Source: CALCCV01 sp964388665 (GTDB lineage: Bacteria; Bdellovibrionota; Bdellovibrionia; Bdellovibrionales; Bdellovibrionaceae). From it: 63,884 nt of DNA. Below, piece after piece: positions 44,530 through 53,095 of this stretch; positions within the stretch are counted from its first letter, which is position 1, and every line of letters starts with the position of its first letter. The stretch covers positions 1 to 63,884 of the forward strand of contig CAYMBJ010000014.1 in assembly GCA_964388665.1 (NCBI GenBank), in the 5' to 3' direction. The notes beneath the pieces were generated by a model, which was not told the DNA's origin, did no database searches, and saw nothing but the letters and a program-made list of their open reading frames with translations. Made by a program: the position numbers and the translations under genes.

Positions 44530-45834
44530 CTAAGGAATCTTATCTAAAATCGCCCTTGCCGTATCAATCTCTTCAGGACGCACATAAAGTCGATCGATAA
44601 TCCGTGTTCCTTCGTATTTCTTAAAAATTTCTGTGGACTGATCAATGGGCGTAGGCTTTTCCCATTTGTCATATTGATCTTTAACAAAGATAGGATAGCT
44701 GCGGGCGCTCGGCGCACTTGAGTGATATTTAGATAGTCGAGCTTTGGAGCTTGCCCAAATCACCTCGACCTTTTGGTTTTCCAATTCTTGCTTAACAATT
44801 TCAACCTTTGGATTCTCTCGGGTGTTGTGCAGCTCGATCAAAACTCGGTAGGGTGTGCGCAGGGCTATACGTCGAGCCCACTCATTTTTACTACCTGCCA
44901 AATGCTCATAGAGTTTGTAGTCATTGTATTGAGTGTATTCTTCAATAGGGCCGGGCAGAGCGAACTGGCAATTATCAGAGCTCAGGTATTTATTGAGCAT
45001 TTCCTCATATATAATGCTCTTGTGATGAAAATAGACCATCAAATGCATGTGATGGCGTGAAATCATGAAGTCATCAAAAGAATAGAGAGCGCGTTTATTG
45101 ATGGCGAGAAAGGCCTGGTCGTTTTGACTATGAAAGGTCATGTTTTGCACCAGCCACTCGGTATCAATTCTTCCATAGTTGGTGCCGCAGAAATAAGAAT
45201 CTCGCTCAAGATAGTCGATGCGATCCGCATCTAACTCAGAACTCACAATCTGCGAAAGCACCGGCCGTAGGTCGAGACCACCCTGGCTAAAGAAATCATC
45301 CACTAGAGGAAAGCGGTTATCTATAAGTGCAGCCAGATGATAGGGCGTGATCTCAGGAAATTTTTCCGCAATGATGGTCGCAATCGATGACGAGGTAATG
45401 TACTGAATGGTATAGTCCTCATGATTTGCGCGGCGGCGAGAATAGTACCTATTAAATATTTCTTGTGGAAGCTTCTTGTAGACTTCGATTTTTAAGGCTT
45501 CTACTGGCGGCATGACCTGTTCAGTTGTGTGACTCAATGGCCCATGACCAATGTCGTGAAGTAGCGCTGCCAAACGCACAGTTTGGCGTAGCCGCAACTG
45601 CTGGGCGATGCTAGCAAATCTAAAGGTACCGAAAATGCTATCGAAGATGCGCCCAGAAATGTGAGCGACTCCCAAAGAATGAATGTAGCGATTGTGAGTG
45701 GCCCCTGGAAAACTGAACTCAGAAAACCCCAGCTGCTTGATCGCCCGCAAACGCTGAAATTCAGCGGTGTCTAATATTGCCACTTCCTGTTCGGAAAAGT
45801 ACATCGAGCCATGTAAAGGATCACGAATTTCCAT
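44530..45834 (-). CDS. HD-domain phosphohydrolase (dNTPase / SAMHD1-like family)
   Basis: A 434-residue HD enzyme. I start it at 45834 (MEIRDPLHGSMYFSEQE) because AGAGGTG lies eight bases upstream; a start at 45867 would add 11 residues without a ribosome binding site. Family signs: RDPLHG, FQRLRAIKQLGFSEFSFPGATHNRYIHSLG (split here by usual spacing), HD motif AALLHDIGHGPLSHTTE and SSELDADRIDYLERDS with the last metal Asp. Such proteins hydrolyse dNTPs or related nucleotides. Monocistronic. Confidence 0.9.
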   Translation of the reverse strand: MEIRDPLHGSMYFSEQEVAILDTAEFQRLRAIKQLGFSEFSFPGATHNRYIHSLGVAHISGRIFDSIFGTFRFASIAQQLRLRQTVRLAALLHDIGHGPLSHTTEQVMPPVEALKIEVYKKLPQEIFNRYYSRRRANHEDYTIQYITSSSIATIIAEKFPEITPYHLAALIDNRFPLVDDFFSQGGLDLRPVLSQIVSSELDADRIDYLERDSYFCGTNYGRIDTEWLVQNMTFHSQNDQAFLAINKRALYSFDDFMISRHHMHLMVYFHHKSIIYEEMLNKYLSSDNCQFALPGPIEEYTQYNDYKLYEHLAGSKNEWARRIALRTPYRVLIELHNTRENPKVEIVKQELENQKVEVIWASSKARLSKYHSSAPSARSYPIFVKDQYDKWEKPTPIDQSTEIFKKYEGTRIIDRLYVRPEEIDTARAILDKIP

Positions 45835-45946
45835 TGAATCTGCACCTCTGCCTACTCCCATATCCATTCACAATCGCAATGTCAGGCTTTTTTATAGGCC
45901 AATGGGCCAGAAATGATAAAGAATATACAAAAAACACGCAAAACAC

Positions 45947-45973
45947 TCAAGCTTTCTCATTTTGATCCGATCT
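45947..45973 (+). promoter_or_regulatory. Candidate sigma-28 (FliA) promoter of flagellin 1
   Basis: TCAAGCTT (45947-45954), 11 bases, then TCCGATCT (45966-45973). Compared with the FliA consensus TAAAGTTT-N11-GCCGATAA this gives 6/8 and 5/8 matches with exact spacing, about 80 bases before the flagellin start. Position, spacing and gene type support it. Confidence 0.65.
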
Positions 45974-45992
45974 GTTGATTATGAACACCCAT

Positions 45993-46034
45993 GGAACCAA
46001 GGATTGGTTCCCTCGAAAAGCGGAGCTTTTTGAG
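45993..46034 (+). promoter_or_regulatory. Two tandem hairpins in the flagellin 1 leader
   Basis: GGAACCAA (45993-46000) pairs perfectly with TTGGTTCC (46004-46011) across a 3-base loop. One base pair later CTCGAAAAGC (46012-46021) pairs with GCTTTTTGAG (46025-46034), 9 of 10 plus a G-U, again with loop GGA. TCTTTTT follows and then the ribosome binding site AAGGAGG. They may protect the 5' end, attenuate or bind a translational regulator. Confidence 0.65.
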
Positions 46035-46054
46035 TCTTTTTCAAGGAGGAAAAT

Positions 46055-46900
46055 ATGGGTCTTAGGATCAATACAAATACGGCCTCATTGAACTCGCAGA
46101 GAGTTTTATGGGGAACAAAAATAAGCTTAGATAAGAGTATGGAAAAGCTCTCTTCGGGCTTTCGAATCAACCGCGCTGGTGATGATGCTGCCGGACTGGC
46201 AATATCAGAAAATCTAAAAGCCCAGGTGCGCGGACTCAAGCAAGCAGCCCGAAATGCTCAAGACGGAATTTCACTGGTGCAAGTTGCTGAAGGTGCGATG
46301 AACGAAGTTTCTTCGATTCTGATTCGCCTCAGAGAGCTTTCAGTGCAAGCAGCATCAGATACAATCGGCCCTGTTGAAAGACAGTTCCTGAATGTGGAGT
46401 ATGATCAGCTGGTATCGGAGATCGACCGAATCTCAGAGGGCACGGAGTTCAACGGAACCCAACTGCTCGCAGGGGTCGGTTCAATTTTGGATTTTCAGGT
46501 TGGTACACGCAACAACCCAGAAATCGATCGAATCTCGTTTGATGCTTCTAAGGCGGATGCCAACTCTGCAGCTCTGGGGGTCAATCTCACCAGTGTTGCC
46601 GACAAGGCTTCGGCGCAGAATGCACTTTCGGCGATCGACACCGCCATAGTTAGCGTCTCGGCAATGCGAGCCGACTTTGGAGCGATACAAAACCGACTAC
46701 AATCGACCGTAAGCAATATCCAAGTCTCGGTTGAAAATATGTCGGCTGCCAATTCGCGAATTCGCGATGTGGATGTCGCTGAAGAGACCTCTGAAATGGT
46801 TAGAAATAATATTTTATTACAGGCCGGCACTTCTGTTCTCGCTCAGGCCAATACTCAGGCCAACGTAGCACTTGGACTCTTGACGAATTCATTCAGATAA
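46055..46900 (+). CDS. Flagellin 1
   Basis: A 281-residue flagellin, the filament subunit exported by the flagellar type III system. The N-terminal D0/D1 helix (MGLRINTNTASLNSQRVLWG ... LSSGFRINRAGDDAAGLAISENLKAQ) and the C-terminal D1/D0 helix (IRDVDVAEETSEMVRNNILLQAGTSVLAQAN) are complete. The variable central D2/D3 domains are nearly absent, as is common in small flagellins. A strong ribosome binding site AAGGAGG and a sigma-28-like promoter precede it. A second flagellin follows after 458 bases with its own ribosome binding site. Confidence 0.97.
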   Translation: MGLRINTNTASLNSQRVLWGTKISLDKSMEKLSSGFRINRAGDDAAGLAISENLKAQVRGLKQAARNAQDGISLVQVAEGAMNEVSSILIRLRELSVQAASDTIGPVERQFLNVEYDQLVSEIDRISEGTEFNGTQLLAGVGSILDFQVGTRNNPEIDRISFDASKADANSAALGVNLTSVADKASAQNALSAIDTAIVSVSAMRADFGAIQNRLQSTVSNIQVSVENMSAANSRIRDVDVAEETSEMVRNNILLQAGTSVLAQANTQANVALGLLTNSFR

Positions 46901-47358
46901 TTCGCGAACCTCTGTCTCATTGACGTAGGTTTTCGATTCTTCTGAATGACACCCTCAATAGCTCCGCCATATTTGCGGCCTGCTGACGACACTCTGTTTC
47001 CTGCATTGGGGCCACTTCCTTCGTTGGAGTGGTCTCTTTAACGCATGGATCAACTCGCGCATCTAAAATATTGCGATAAGAAAAATATTGCGATCAACAC
47101 ATCACTGCGACAAAATTTTGACGACAAATTATTGACGCTCAATCTTCACATTCTAGACTTCATAAATTCATCACAACTCCGATCAATTTATTAAGAGAAC
47201 AGCAAGGAAGCTGTGCCCTGTACAAGAGAGAATAAAAACTCTCATGGAACTCAGGAAAAGATTTATAGAAAATATTTCTCTTGATCCTAGCGGCACAAAT
47301 AAAAATATTCAGCACAGGGCGTGCAGAGTAGATAAGGTGCCACGACAATGGAGGACGA
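46901..47358. other. 458-bp gap between the two flagellin genes
   Basis: No convincing gene. It contains a 13-base direct repeat AAAATATTGCGAT at 47065-47077 and 47082-47094, and a CCGATC at 47179, but without a properly spaced -35, so I cannot assign a sigma-28 promoter. A long leader of flagellin 2 or a separately regulated promoter is likely. The ribosome binding site GGAGG precedes 47359. Confidence 0.45.
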
Positions 47359-48192
47359 ATGGGATTGAGAATTGCGACAAATGTTTCAGCGTTGAATGCA
47401 CAGAAGAATCTGTACATGACCAACATCAACACCAACCGCTCAATGGCACGGTTGGCATCAGGGATGAGAATCAATCAAGCCGCAGATGATGCCGCGGGAT
47501 TGGCCATTTCTGAAAATCTGAGAGCGCAAATTCGTGGAAGCCGTCAAGCCAACCGCAACGCCAACGATGGCATCTCACTGGTGCAGGTTGCTGAGGGTTC
47601 CTTGAACGAAGTCTCTAATATGCTCATTCGTCTAAGGGAGCTCGGCGTACAGGCCGCCTCCGATACTGTTGGTGATACAGAAAGAAAATTTCTGGATGTC
47701 GAGTATCAGCAGCTGAAATCAGAGATCCAACGTGTTACCGAATCGTCCAACTTTAACGGCTTTGATCTCCTCAATGGAACCGGCGGAATCATCGACATCC
47801 AGGTGGGCGTAAACAATGATCCATTTAAAGATCGGATCTCTTTTAATGCCTCAGCAGCCAACTCCACACTTGAAGCCCTAGGAATCACGGCTGAAGCTTT
47901 GGCCACAAAGGAGCAGGCACAGGTGAGCTTGAGCGCCGTGGACACCGCCCTGGTCTCGGTAAATGCGATTCGCGCCAACTTTGGAGCCATGCAAAATCGT
48001 CTGGTCTCGACCTCCAACAACTTACTAGTTTGGGACGAAAACCTATCAGCTGCCAACTCGCGAATTCGCGACACTGATATCGCTTCAGAAACAACCGAAA
48101 TGGCGAGAAACAACATTCTTATGCAAGCCGGTGTGGGTATATTGAGCCAGGCCAACAGTATGCAACAAATTGCATTGAAGCTTTTGCAATAA
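47359..48192 (+). CDS. Flagellin 2
   Basis: A 277-residue flagellin close to flagellin 1: ATNVSALNAQKNLYMTNINT at the start, MARLASGMRINQAADDAAGL, and IRDTDIASETTEMARNNILMQ at the end. The two share the same architecture and evidently arose by duplication, diverging most in the middle. Several flagellins are usual in Bdellovibrio-like bacteria, where they build different filament segments. The terminal residues IALKLLQ form the D0 helix. It is followed by a perfect 14-bp inverted repeat. Confidence 0.97.
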   Translation: MGLRIATNVSALNAQKNLYMTNINTNRSMARLASGMRINQAADDAAGLAISENLRAQIRGSRQANRNANDGISLVQVAEGSLNEVSNMLIRLRELGVQAASDTVGDTERKFLDVEYQQLKSEIQRVTESSNFNGFDLLNGTGGIIDIQVGVNNDPFKDRISFNASAANSTLEALGITAEALATKEQAQVSLSAVDTALVSVNAIRANFGAMQNRLVSTSNNLLVWDENLSAANSRIRDTDIASETTEMARNNILMQAGVGILSQANSMQQIALKLLQ

Positions 48193-48228
48193 TGTGACGC
48201 GATTTTCTGCCTGCGCAGATTAAGAGAC

Positions 48229-48278
48229 TATCCCAAAATTCAACTCTGACTTCCGCAGCAGATCTGAATTTTGGGATA
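48229..48278 (+). terminator. Perfect inverted repeat after flagellin 2, possible terminator
   Basis: TATCCCAAAATTCA (48229-48242) and TGAATTTTGGGATA (48265-48278) are perfect reverse complements separated by 22 bases. It starts 37 bases after the flagellin stop. No T run follows, so an intrinsic terminator is uncertain. The core CTATCCCAAAA also occurs after the histidine kinase at about 26566. Confidence 0.6.
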
Positions 48279-48301
48279 ATGGTTCTAAGGTAAAAGGGCA
48301 G

Positions 48302-48320
48302 TCCCTGACAAAGCACTAGT
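48302..48320 (-). repeat. Solo copy of the E1 arm sequence
   Basis: TCCCTGACAAAGCACTAGT is the exact reverse complement of 20302-20320, the left arm of inverted-repeat element E1, 28 kb away. No pairing partner lies nearby. This shows that the E1 arm is itself a dispersed repeat and not unique sequence. Confidence 0.65.
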
Positions 48321-48335
48321 AATGAATTAGAAAGT

Positions 48336-48360
48336 GTCACTCCTCTTCGATAGGAGTGAC
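48336..48360 (-). terminator. Hairpin containing the stop codon of the sulfatase-like gene
   Basis: GTCACTCCT (48336-48344) pairs with AGGAGTGAC (48352-48360) around a 7-base loop. On the minus strand it covers the last codons and the TGA stop of the sulfatase-like gene and is followed by ACTTTCT. It is a plausible terminator overlapping coding sequence. Confidence 0.55.
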
Positions 48361-50184
48361 TTCGAACCTTGTGCGCTGATCCCACTTTGCTTTGAGTTTT
48401 GCAAACATCTTTAGGTGGAGAGTGAGATCAAGAGGTCCAAGCAGTGTGTCCATTGGCGAAATGCTCCAGGGCCAACCTTTTTCAATGTTGAGATAGAGCA
48501 TGCGTCGATCGTAACGCAGCTCTTTGTAAACTCGATAGAGCTGTCGCTCCAGATATTTTCGCTTATCCCCTTTTGCTTTCAACCACTCCCAGAGCTTGAT
48601 TTGATTTTCATTTCGGCAAAAGCGGGTCACCCTATCAATGCTGCTTTCAGAGGTAAATTGTTTAAAGCAGGAGTCTGTGATTCGCAATGTTTTGTTCTCA
48701 ATCACACTTGCAATGTCGTGCAAATCCGGTCTTTCCAAATCACTGGCCAATGCCTCGAGGACTTTGTAATTCTTTTGCTCCATCGCCAAATCAGCAAGTA
48801 TATAGAGGATGCTGTTTCCCAATTTACTAAGCTCCGTGATTTTATAGCTACCAAAAATCGAGGTCAGGTGAATGGTAGGTCTATTGATTTCAAAAAATAG
48901 ATTTCTGTAAAAACTTCGCTCCTTTGGAGAAATCATAGATTTTTCTGGATCCAGCATTAAAATTGTTTCTTGAATCTTTTCGCGCACGACTGGATTGAGA
49001 TCTCGATGATTTAAGCGAATCAATTCGAAAGCATCAGTCAGCTGATTGAAGTATCCGGGCCGTTGGCCATGAATATACAGTATTTTCTCAAACAAAACGG
49101 CATAGCGAAAATAAGCCAAAGACTTGTCTATCCGCCAACCTGCCGCCATAACCAAGGGATTTGGTGCCGGATTCTGATCCTGAAAAAACGCACTTTTTAC
49201 CAGATTCAATCCTGAACCTACCTGAGTATCGCCATCACCTACAAAGCGATCTTTTGCCATTACAATTTCTCTTAAGACTCGCCCCATTTCTGGAAAGCCA
49301 ATATTACGATCCACTTGCCAAGACAGAGTCGTGTCCTTTTTTTGCGTGTATGGCTTTAGCAGCATCGCGATCTGCATAACTTCAGAGTGCAAATTCAGGG
49401 GATAGAGTTCAGTGATCCGAGAGCGGCGCGCTGCGCCCTTCAAGCCAACAATGAGAATCAGTGTATTGTCCCAAAGTTTTTTTTCTTTTAAAAATTTTGT
49501 TAATTCAAACAGATTTTCGTCAAGCTCATCGAGCTGGCTGTCGAAAGTGAGCGGCCGTGCTTCACCAAAACTCGAGCGCGTGGGCCGCTGAGTGTAGATC
49601 AAATCCGGAATGTACATGAGCGAAAAAAAACCCTGCTGCGGCCGCTCCGACCACCAATTTTTGAGATTGGCCAAATTGCGCGCAAAAGAGCGGAATGGCA
49701 AACTGTCCGAAACCGAGACTGCGTCCTCAAAGACTTCGAACCCCTGTTGCATTCCTGTTTTATGAAGCAAAGGTGGCCCGCCAGAAAACAGTGCCGTGCG
49801 CATGCCACTTTCTAAGGCGAGCTCTGCAACGCTAATCTGCTCTGCTCGCAAATGATCCCATTCGGTCTCGTATCCCAATTCTGTGGGCGTCTTACCGGTT
49901 AGTAAACTTGCTATTGCCGGTGAGGTTTGCGTTGACGGCGAGAATCCATGACTAAAGCGTATGGACTCCTTACATATTTCTTTAAATCCAGAAATTTCGT
50001 TGTGCTCTTCGCTTTCGTTGCAAATCGGAAGTTCTGCATCAAGACCCTCGATTGCTAGAATCAGTATGGATTGAGGTGCCCTTTGTGAAGTGCAAGCCGC
50101 CTGAATCAATACCGTTGCAATCAAGATCACAGTCTTTGCAATTCGACTTAAGGCTAGATTAGAGTCCCTTGACCGCACCCACAT
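48337..50184 (-). CDS. Sulfatase/phosphatase-superfamily lipoprotein with atypical active site
   Basis: A 615-residue protein with a lipobox (VLIQAAC-TSQ, residues ~26-32), so probably anchored in the envelope. The N-terminal half has the alkaline-phosphatase-like sulfatase fold: ILILAIEGLDAELP in place of the first metal motif, then SPSTQTSPAIASLLTGKTP where sulfatases have the C/S-x-P-x-R nucleophile, and later DNTLILIVGLKG. The nucleophile position appears to be Thr and the Arg is missing; the second metal motif (usually DHG) is LKG. It may therefore be a binding or degenerate member. The C-terminal 250 residues are helical and unassigned. No clear ribosome binding site precedes the ATG. 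Confidence 0.7.
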   Translation of the reverse strand: MWVRSRDSNLALSRIAKTVILIATVLIQAACTSQRAPQSILILAIEGLDAELPICNESEEHNEISGFKEICKESIRFSHGFSPSTQTSPAIASLLTGKTPTELGYETEWDHLRAEQISVAELALESGMRTALFSGGPPLLHKTGMQQGFEVFEDAVSVSDSLPFRSFARNLANLKNWWSERPQQGFFSLMYIPDLIYTQRPTRSSFGEARPLTFDSQLDELDENLFELTKFLKEKKLWDNTLILIVGLKGAARRSRITELYPLNLHSEVMQIAMLLKPYTQKKDTTLSWQVDRNIGFPEMGRVLREIVMAKDRFVGDGDTQVGSGLNLVKSAFFQDQNPAPNPLVMAAGWRIDKSLAYFRYAVLFEKILYIHGQRPGYFNQLTDAFELIRLNHRDLNPVVREKIQETILMLDPEKSMISPKERSFYRNLFFEINRPTIHLTSIFGSYKITELSKLGNSILYILADLAMEQKNYKVLEALASDLERPDLHDIASVIENKTLRITDSCFKQFTSESSIDRVTRFCRNENQIKLWEWLKAKGDKRKYLERQLYRVYKELRYDRRMLYLNIEKGWPWSISPMDTLLGPLDLTLHLKMFAKLKAKWDQRTRFEVTPIEEE

Positions 50185-50273
50185 ATATTGAAATAATCAT
50201 CGAAGTGCTAATTTGAAAAGCCTTAGCTGCATTTTAAATTGAATCTCGCAAAACTTTTCACCAAGGTGTTTAA

Positions 50274-50903
50274 ATGATAACCGCTAAAATCTTTGTAATT
50301 GCTCAGTATGTTGATCAAGCTGTACTTTGGCTTCTCTTTGTGTTGAGCATCTTCAGCCTTGCTATCATTATTGAACGATTTTTTGTGCTTGGAAAGGTTG
50401 CCAGCCAATCGAAACGCATTCGCAATCGTGTTAGGATTGCTCTTCAAAGCCACTCCGTCGACGACTTTGAGGCCATTGCCAATGATGTGGATTCATTTGA
50501 GGGAAGGGGAGCCAGCTATGCCATGCGCCACCTTAAAGAGACAGGCTCGAAAGGAGTGGAGGAGGTCTTCAACACTTACTCGTTAACTCAGAGAGCCGAT
50601 CTGGAAAAGTTTTTGGGCTTTTTGGCTACAATGGCTTCAAACGCACCCTATATTGGCCTCTTTGGTACTGTGCTGGGCATTATGACAGCTTTTAACGATC
50701 TATCGGTATCAACTGAAGCGGGCAGCCAGACAGTAATGGCGGGAATCTCTTTAGCTCTGGTGGCAACGGCAGCTGGACTGTTCGTAGCCATCCCTGCCGT
50801 GATTGCCTTTAACTTTTACAATCGCCGAGTCAAACAGATTTTGGTCTCTCTAGAAAGCGTCAAAGAGCTGTGCTTGGCCTACTCTAAAAAGAAAGGCCTA
50901 TAA
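50274..50903 (+). CDS. exbB: MotA/TolQ/ExbB-family proton channel protein
   Basis: A 209-residue inner-membrane protein with three helices (about 12-35, 110-135 and 155-180). The family signature AYIGLFGTVLGIMTAFNDLS-type sequence appears as NAPYIGLFGTVLGIMTAF, followed by AGISLALVATAAGLFVAIPAVIAF with the conserved Thr/Ala helix of ExbB/TolQ/AglR. With ExbD it converts proton flow into mechanical work for TonB-like partners. It starts 3 bases before exbD in effect (stop at 50903, next ATG 50907). Ribosome binding site AAGGTG. The partner may be the TonB/AgmX protein at 30.2 kb. Confidence 0.9.
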   Translation: MITAKIFVIAQYVDQAVLWLLFVLSIFSLAIIIERFFVLGKVASQSKRIRNRVRIALQSHSVDDFEAIANDVDSFEGRGASYAMRHLKETGSKGVEEVFNTYSLTQRADLEKFLGFLATMASNAPYIGLFGTVLGIMTAFNDLSVSTEAGSQTVMAGISLALVATAAGLFVAIPAVIAFNFYNRRVKQILVSLESVKELCLAYSKKKGL

Positions 50904-50906
50904 ACA

Positions 50907-51314
50907 ATGGCCAGCAAATTCACGGACACCGATGATCAGATCAGTGAAATCAATGTCATACCGCTGGTGGACATTATTTTGGTGGTACTGATTATATTTA
51001 TGGTGACGGCACCCATGATCATGAAACCAAGTATAAATGTGAATCTGCCCAAAGCCGCCTCAGGAGAAAAAACGACTCCCAGTGAGCTGGCCATTACGAT
51101 CTCCTCTGCGGGCGAGTTTTATGTGAATGGTTCACTCTCTAATGATGAGCAACTGATGAGCAAAGCCACCGAAGCCTTTTCCAAAAACGTAGACGTGCAG
51201 GCCATCATTTCCGCCGACAAAGATGTTTCGCACGGACGCGTGGTCAACATCATGGACATCATCAAATCCGTCGGAATCAAAAAATTTGCTATCACAATTG
51301 ATCGCAAAGAATAA
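50907..51314 (+). CDS. exbD: ExbD/TolR-family protein
   Basis: A 135-residue protein with one N-terminal helix (residues ~18-40) carrying the proton-accepting Asp in INVIPLVDIILVVLIIFMV, and a periplasmic domain with the usual AIISADKDVSHGRVVNIMDIIKSVG. It pairs with the upstream ExbB as a motor. Whether it serves TonB uptake, Tol-Pal or Agl-Glt-type gliding cannot be told from sequence; no TolA, TolB or Pal is adjacent. Followed by inverted-repeat element E2. Confidence 0.92.
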   Translation: MASKFTDTDDQISEINVIPLVDIILVVLIIFMVTAPMIMKPSINVNLPKAASGEKTTPSELAITISSAGEFYVNGSLSNDEQLMSKATEAFSKNVDVQAIISADKDVSHGRVVNIMDIIKSVGIKKFAITIDRKE

Positions 51315-51337
51315 GGCTGAATCGAAATTTCTATATC

Positions 51338-51459
51338 ACCAATTTCAAGTCAAGTTTAGACCGAGGCGGCGAGGCCGGAGGCGCTGAGGCGTGCTCCCCG
51401 CACGTCGCAAGCGCCGATGGTCGTAGCCAACGATGGTCTAAGCTTGAATCGAAATTGGT
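51338..51459. repeat. Nested inverted-repeat element E2 between convergent genes
   Basis: Left arm 51338-51362 (ACCAATTTC...TTTAGACC) pairs with right arm 51435-51459 at 22 of 25 positions. The 72-base GC-rich core (51363-51434) begins GAGGCGGCGAGG, has an apical hairpin GCGTGC-TCCCC-GCACGT with a 5-base loop, and ends with CAAGCG...AACGAT. It begins 24 bases after the exbD stop and ends one base before the stop codon of the minus-strand gene. The core aligns with that of E3. A direct repeat TGAATCGAAATT at 51319 and 51445 brackets it. Confidence 0.8.
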
Positions 51460-51460
51460 A

Positions 51461-53095
51461 TTAGCGAAACATCTCGATGAGTGGCGTCTCAGACTCAGGC
51501 TCATAAACCTGCTTGTAAGGATCCCAACTTAAACTGCGCCAATTCAAAGAGGCAAAAAGGGGATCCTCGGATTTTCGACTATTAAGTACGGAAAACAGGT
51601 CCGACACCTTTTCGACGTTATCAGCAAACAGTGTCAAATGGCGTGAGTTGATAAGTACGAGTGGAAACTGAGGGTTCGCCTTTACAAAAGAGGCAATGCC
51701 ACTTTCAACGCCGTTTGCGCCCGACGCCCCGTCAAACAGCTGGGTGAGATTGGGATGAATGCTGGCATGGCACTCTTTCAAAAATAAAATTTTCGTCGAA
51801 AGATGGGCGAGCCGCATGAGCTCTTCGCCAGAAATTCCCCCACAAACTTTGATAATGATGAGTTGAGCGGAGACTTCTGAAAAGATCCCTCTAGGCAATG
51901 GCTTAAGATAAGGCGGCAGCCAATAGCCTTCATCGTCTACGACAGCGCCGTACAGAAGCGAACGCTGCTCACCCGTCGTCTGTGCGGCAATTCCAGGAGA
52001 ATTTGCGATCTTTTGCAGAGGCTCTAGCAGAGCTGCGCCCGAAGAGCCAATTTCTCCAAAAGTTTTGTAAAGAAAATCAATCTTTGGAGTGTTCAAGTTT
52101 TGATCGTAACCCGTGTCATTAAGGTGCTGATAAATGAGACTCAAAAAATTCTTTTTCCCAGCCTTTGCCAACTTATTGCTGTGCCCATAGGGATTCACTA
52201 AAAACTGAATGACCATTTTTTGCAGCTTTTCATTTAAGCTCATGGCAGATCCATCGACATCTTCACCAACCACCGCTTCAATGAAGTCCGAAAATCCACT
52301 CAATACCTGCCCCTGATCCTGAAGCGAAAGGCGTCGATATGACAACAGCCAGATATCTGCTAAGTAGTGAGCGAGGCTAAGATCATTGATTTCACGCAGT
52401 CCTTCAAATTGATCGAGCCCTTCTAAACGATCAAGGGAATCGCAAAATTCCAAATGATCCAAGTAGGTCACGCTTTTAATCTGGCAATACGATGACAGGC
52501 TTAACAAAGCCTCATGCCAAGCCTGGGGACGCCAATTGTTTTTTGTGTCAAGCCTCAACTCCCCTGATTTGAGAGTGCTAATAATGCTCGCCAGCGCCTG
52601 ACGATAAACCACTGAGCCTTGATTGAAACCACGTGAGTTTTGCAACCAGGCGCGGATCACGGCCATTTGCAATTTTTGCGACTGATTTGCCAATTGCCAG
52701 CCTAAAAACAACTGATGTTCTTTGATCTGAAAGAGGAGTGGACGATCCTTTGAAACTATCAGCTCCAAACGCTTATTGTTCATTTGTCTCGTAGCGGATG
52801 AATTCGAAAGATCTTGCTTACCCAAATTGCGCAAGAAAAATTCAATGCCGTCGATCTCTTTCTCGATTCTTTTTACAAGCAATACAGATTCTGGATTTCT
52901 CTGTGACGATGGCGGGGCTTTGACTTGAGAGGTGCGACACTCATAAAAATTCTGTTCACTGTGGCTGTCCACCACTGAGATCGATTGAAACAGGCCAGAA
53001 TGAAAACAACTTCGCTGCGGCGACAGGTAGGCCAACACCACCACTGAGGCCACCAATGAAAAAATGAGAATCCAGCCAGCTTTAAGTTTATTCAT
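51461..53095 (-). CDS. Membrane-anchored protein of unknown function
   Basis: A 544-residue protein with an N-terminal helix (KAGWILIFSLVASVVVLAYL) that is a signal anchor, and no other membrane segment. Not recognised. The body is helical and Leu/Gln-rich, with six or so cysteines (two near residues 30-53, a pair in CQIK and CDSL, others in the C-terminal third, KVCGGISGEELMRL). No catalytic motif is apparent. Divergent from the GNAT at 53429; its 3' end meets inverted repeat E2. Likely periplasmic. Confidence 0.6.
   Translation of the reverse strand: MNKLKAGWILIFSLVASVVVLAYLSPQRSCFHSGLFQSISVVDSHSEQNFYECRTSQVKAPPSSQRNPESVLLVKRIEKEIDGIEFFLRNLGKQDLSNSSATRQMNNKRLELIVSKDRPLLFQIKEHQLFLGWQLANQSQKLQMAVIRAWLQNSRGFNQGSVVYRQALASIISTLKSGELRLDTKNNWRPQAWHEALLSLSSYCQIKSVTYLDHLEFCDSLDRLEGLDQFEGLREINDLSLAHYLADIWLLSYRRLSLQDQGQVLSGFSDFIEAVVGEDVDGSAMSLNEKLQKMVIQFLVNPYGHSNKLAKAGKKNFLSLIYQHLNDTGYDQNLNTPKIDFLYKTFGEIGSSGAALLEPLQKIANSPGIAAQTTGEQRSLLYGAVVDDEGYWLPPYLKPLPRGIFSEVSAQLIIIKVCGGISGEELMRLAHLSTKILFLKECHASIHPNLTQLFDGASGANGVESGIASFVKANPQFPLVLINSRHLTLFADNVEKVSDLFSVLNSRKSEDPLFASLNWRSLSWDPYKQVYEPESETPLIEMFR

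Noticed and set aside
44400..44600. 66-codon frame with a hydrophobic start
   Set aside because: It runs into the 3' end of the HD-hydrolase gene on the other strand, lacks a ribosome binding site and resembles nothing; probably chance.
47160..47190. Sigma-28 promoter for flagellin 2 (TAAATTCA ... TCCGATCA)
   Set aside because: The spacing is 7 bases instead of 11, so the match is not credible.
51363..51434. E2 core as a tRNA or small RNA gene
   Set aside because: No cloverleaf or tRNA consensus boxes; the stem-loop is explained by the nested inverted repeat.
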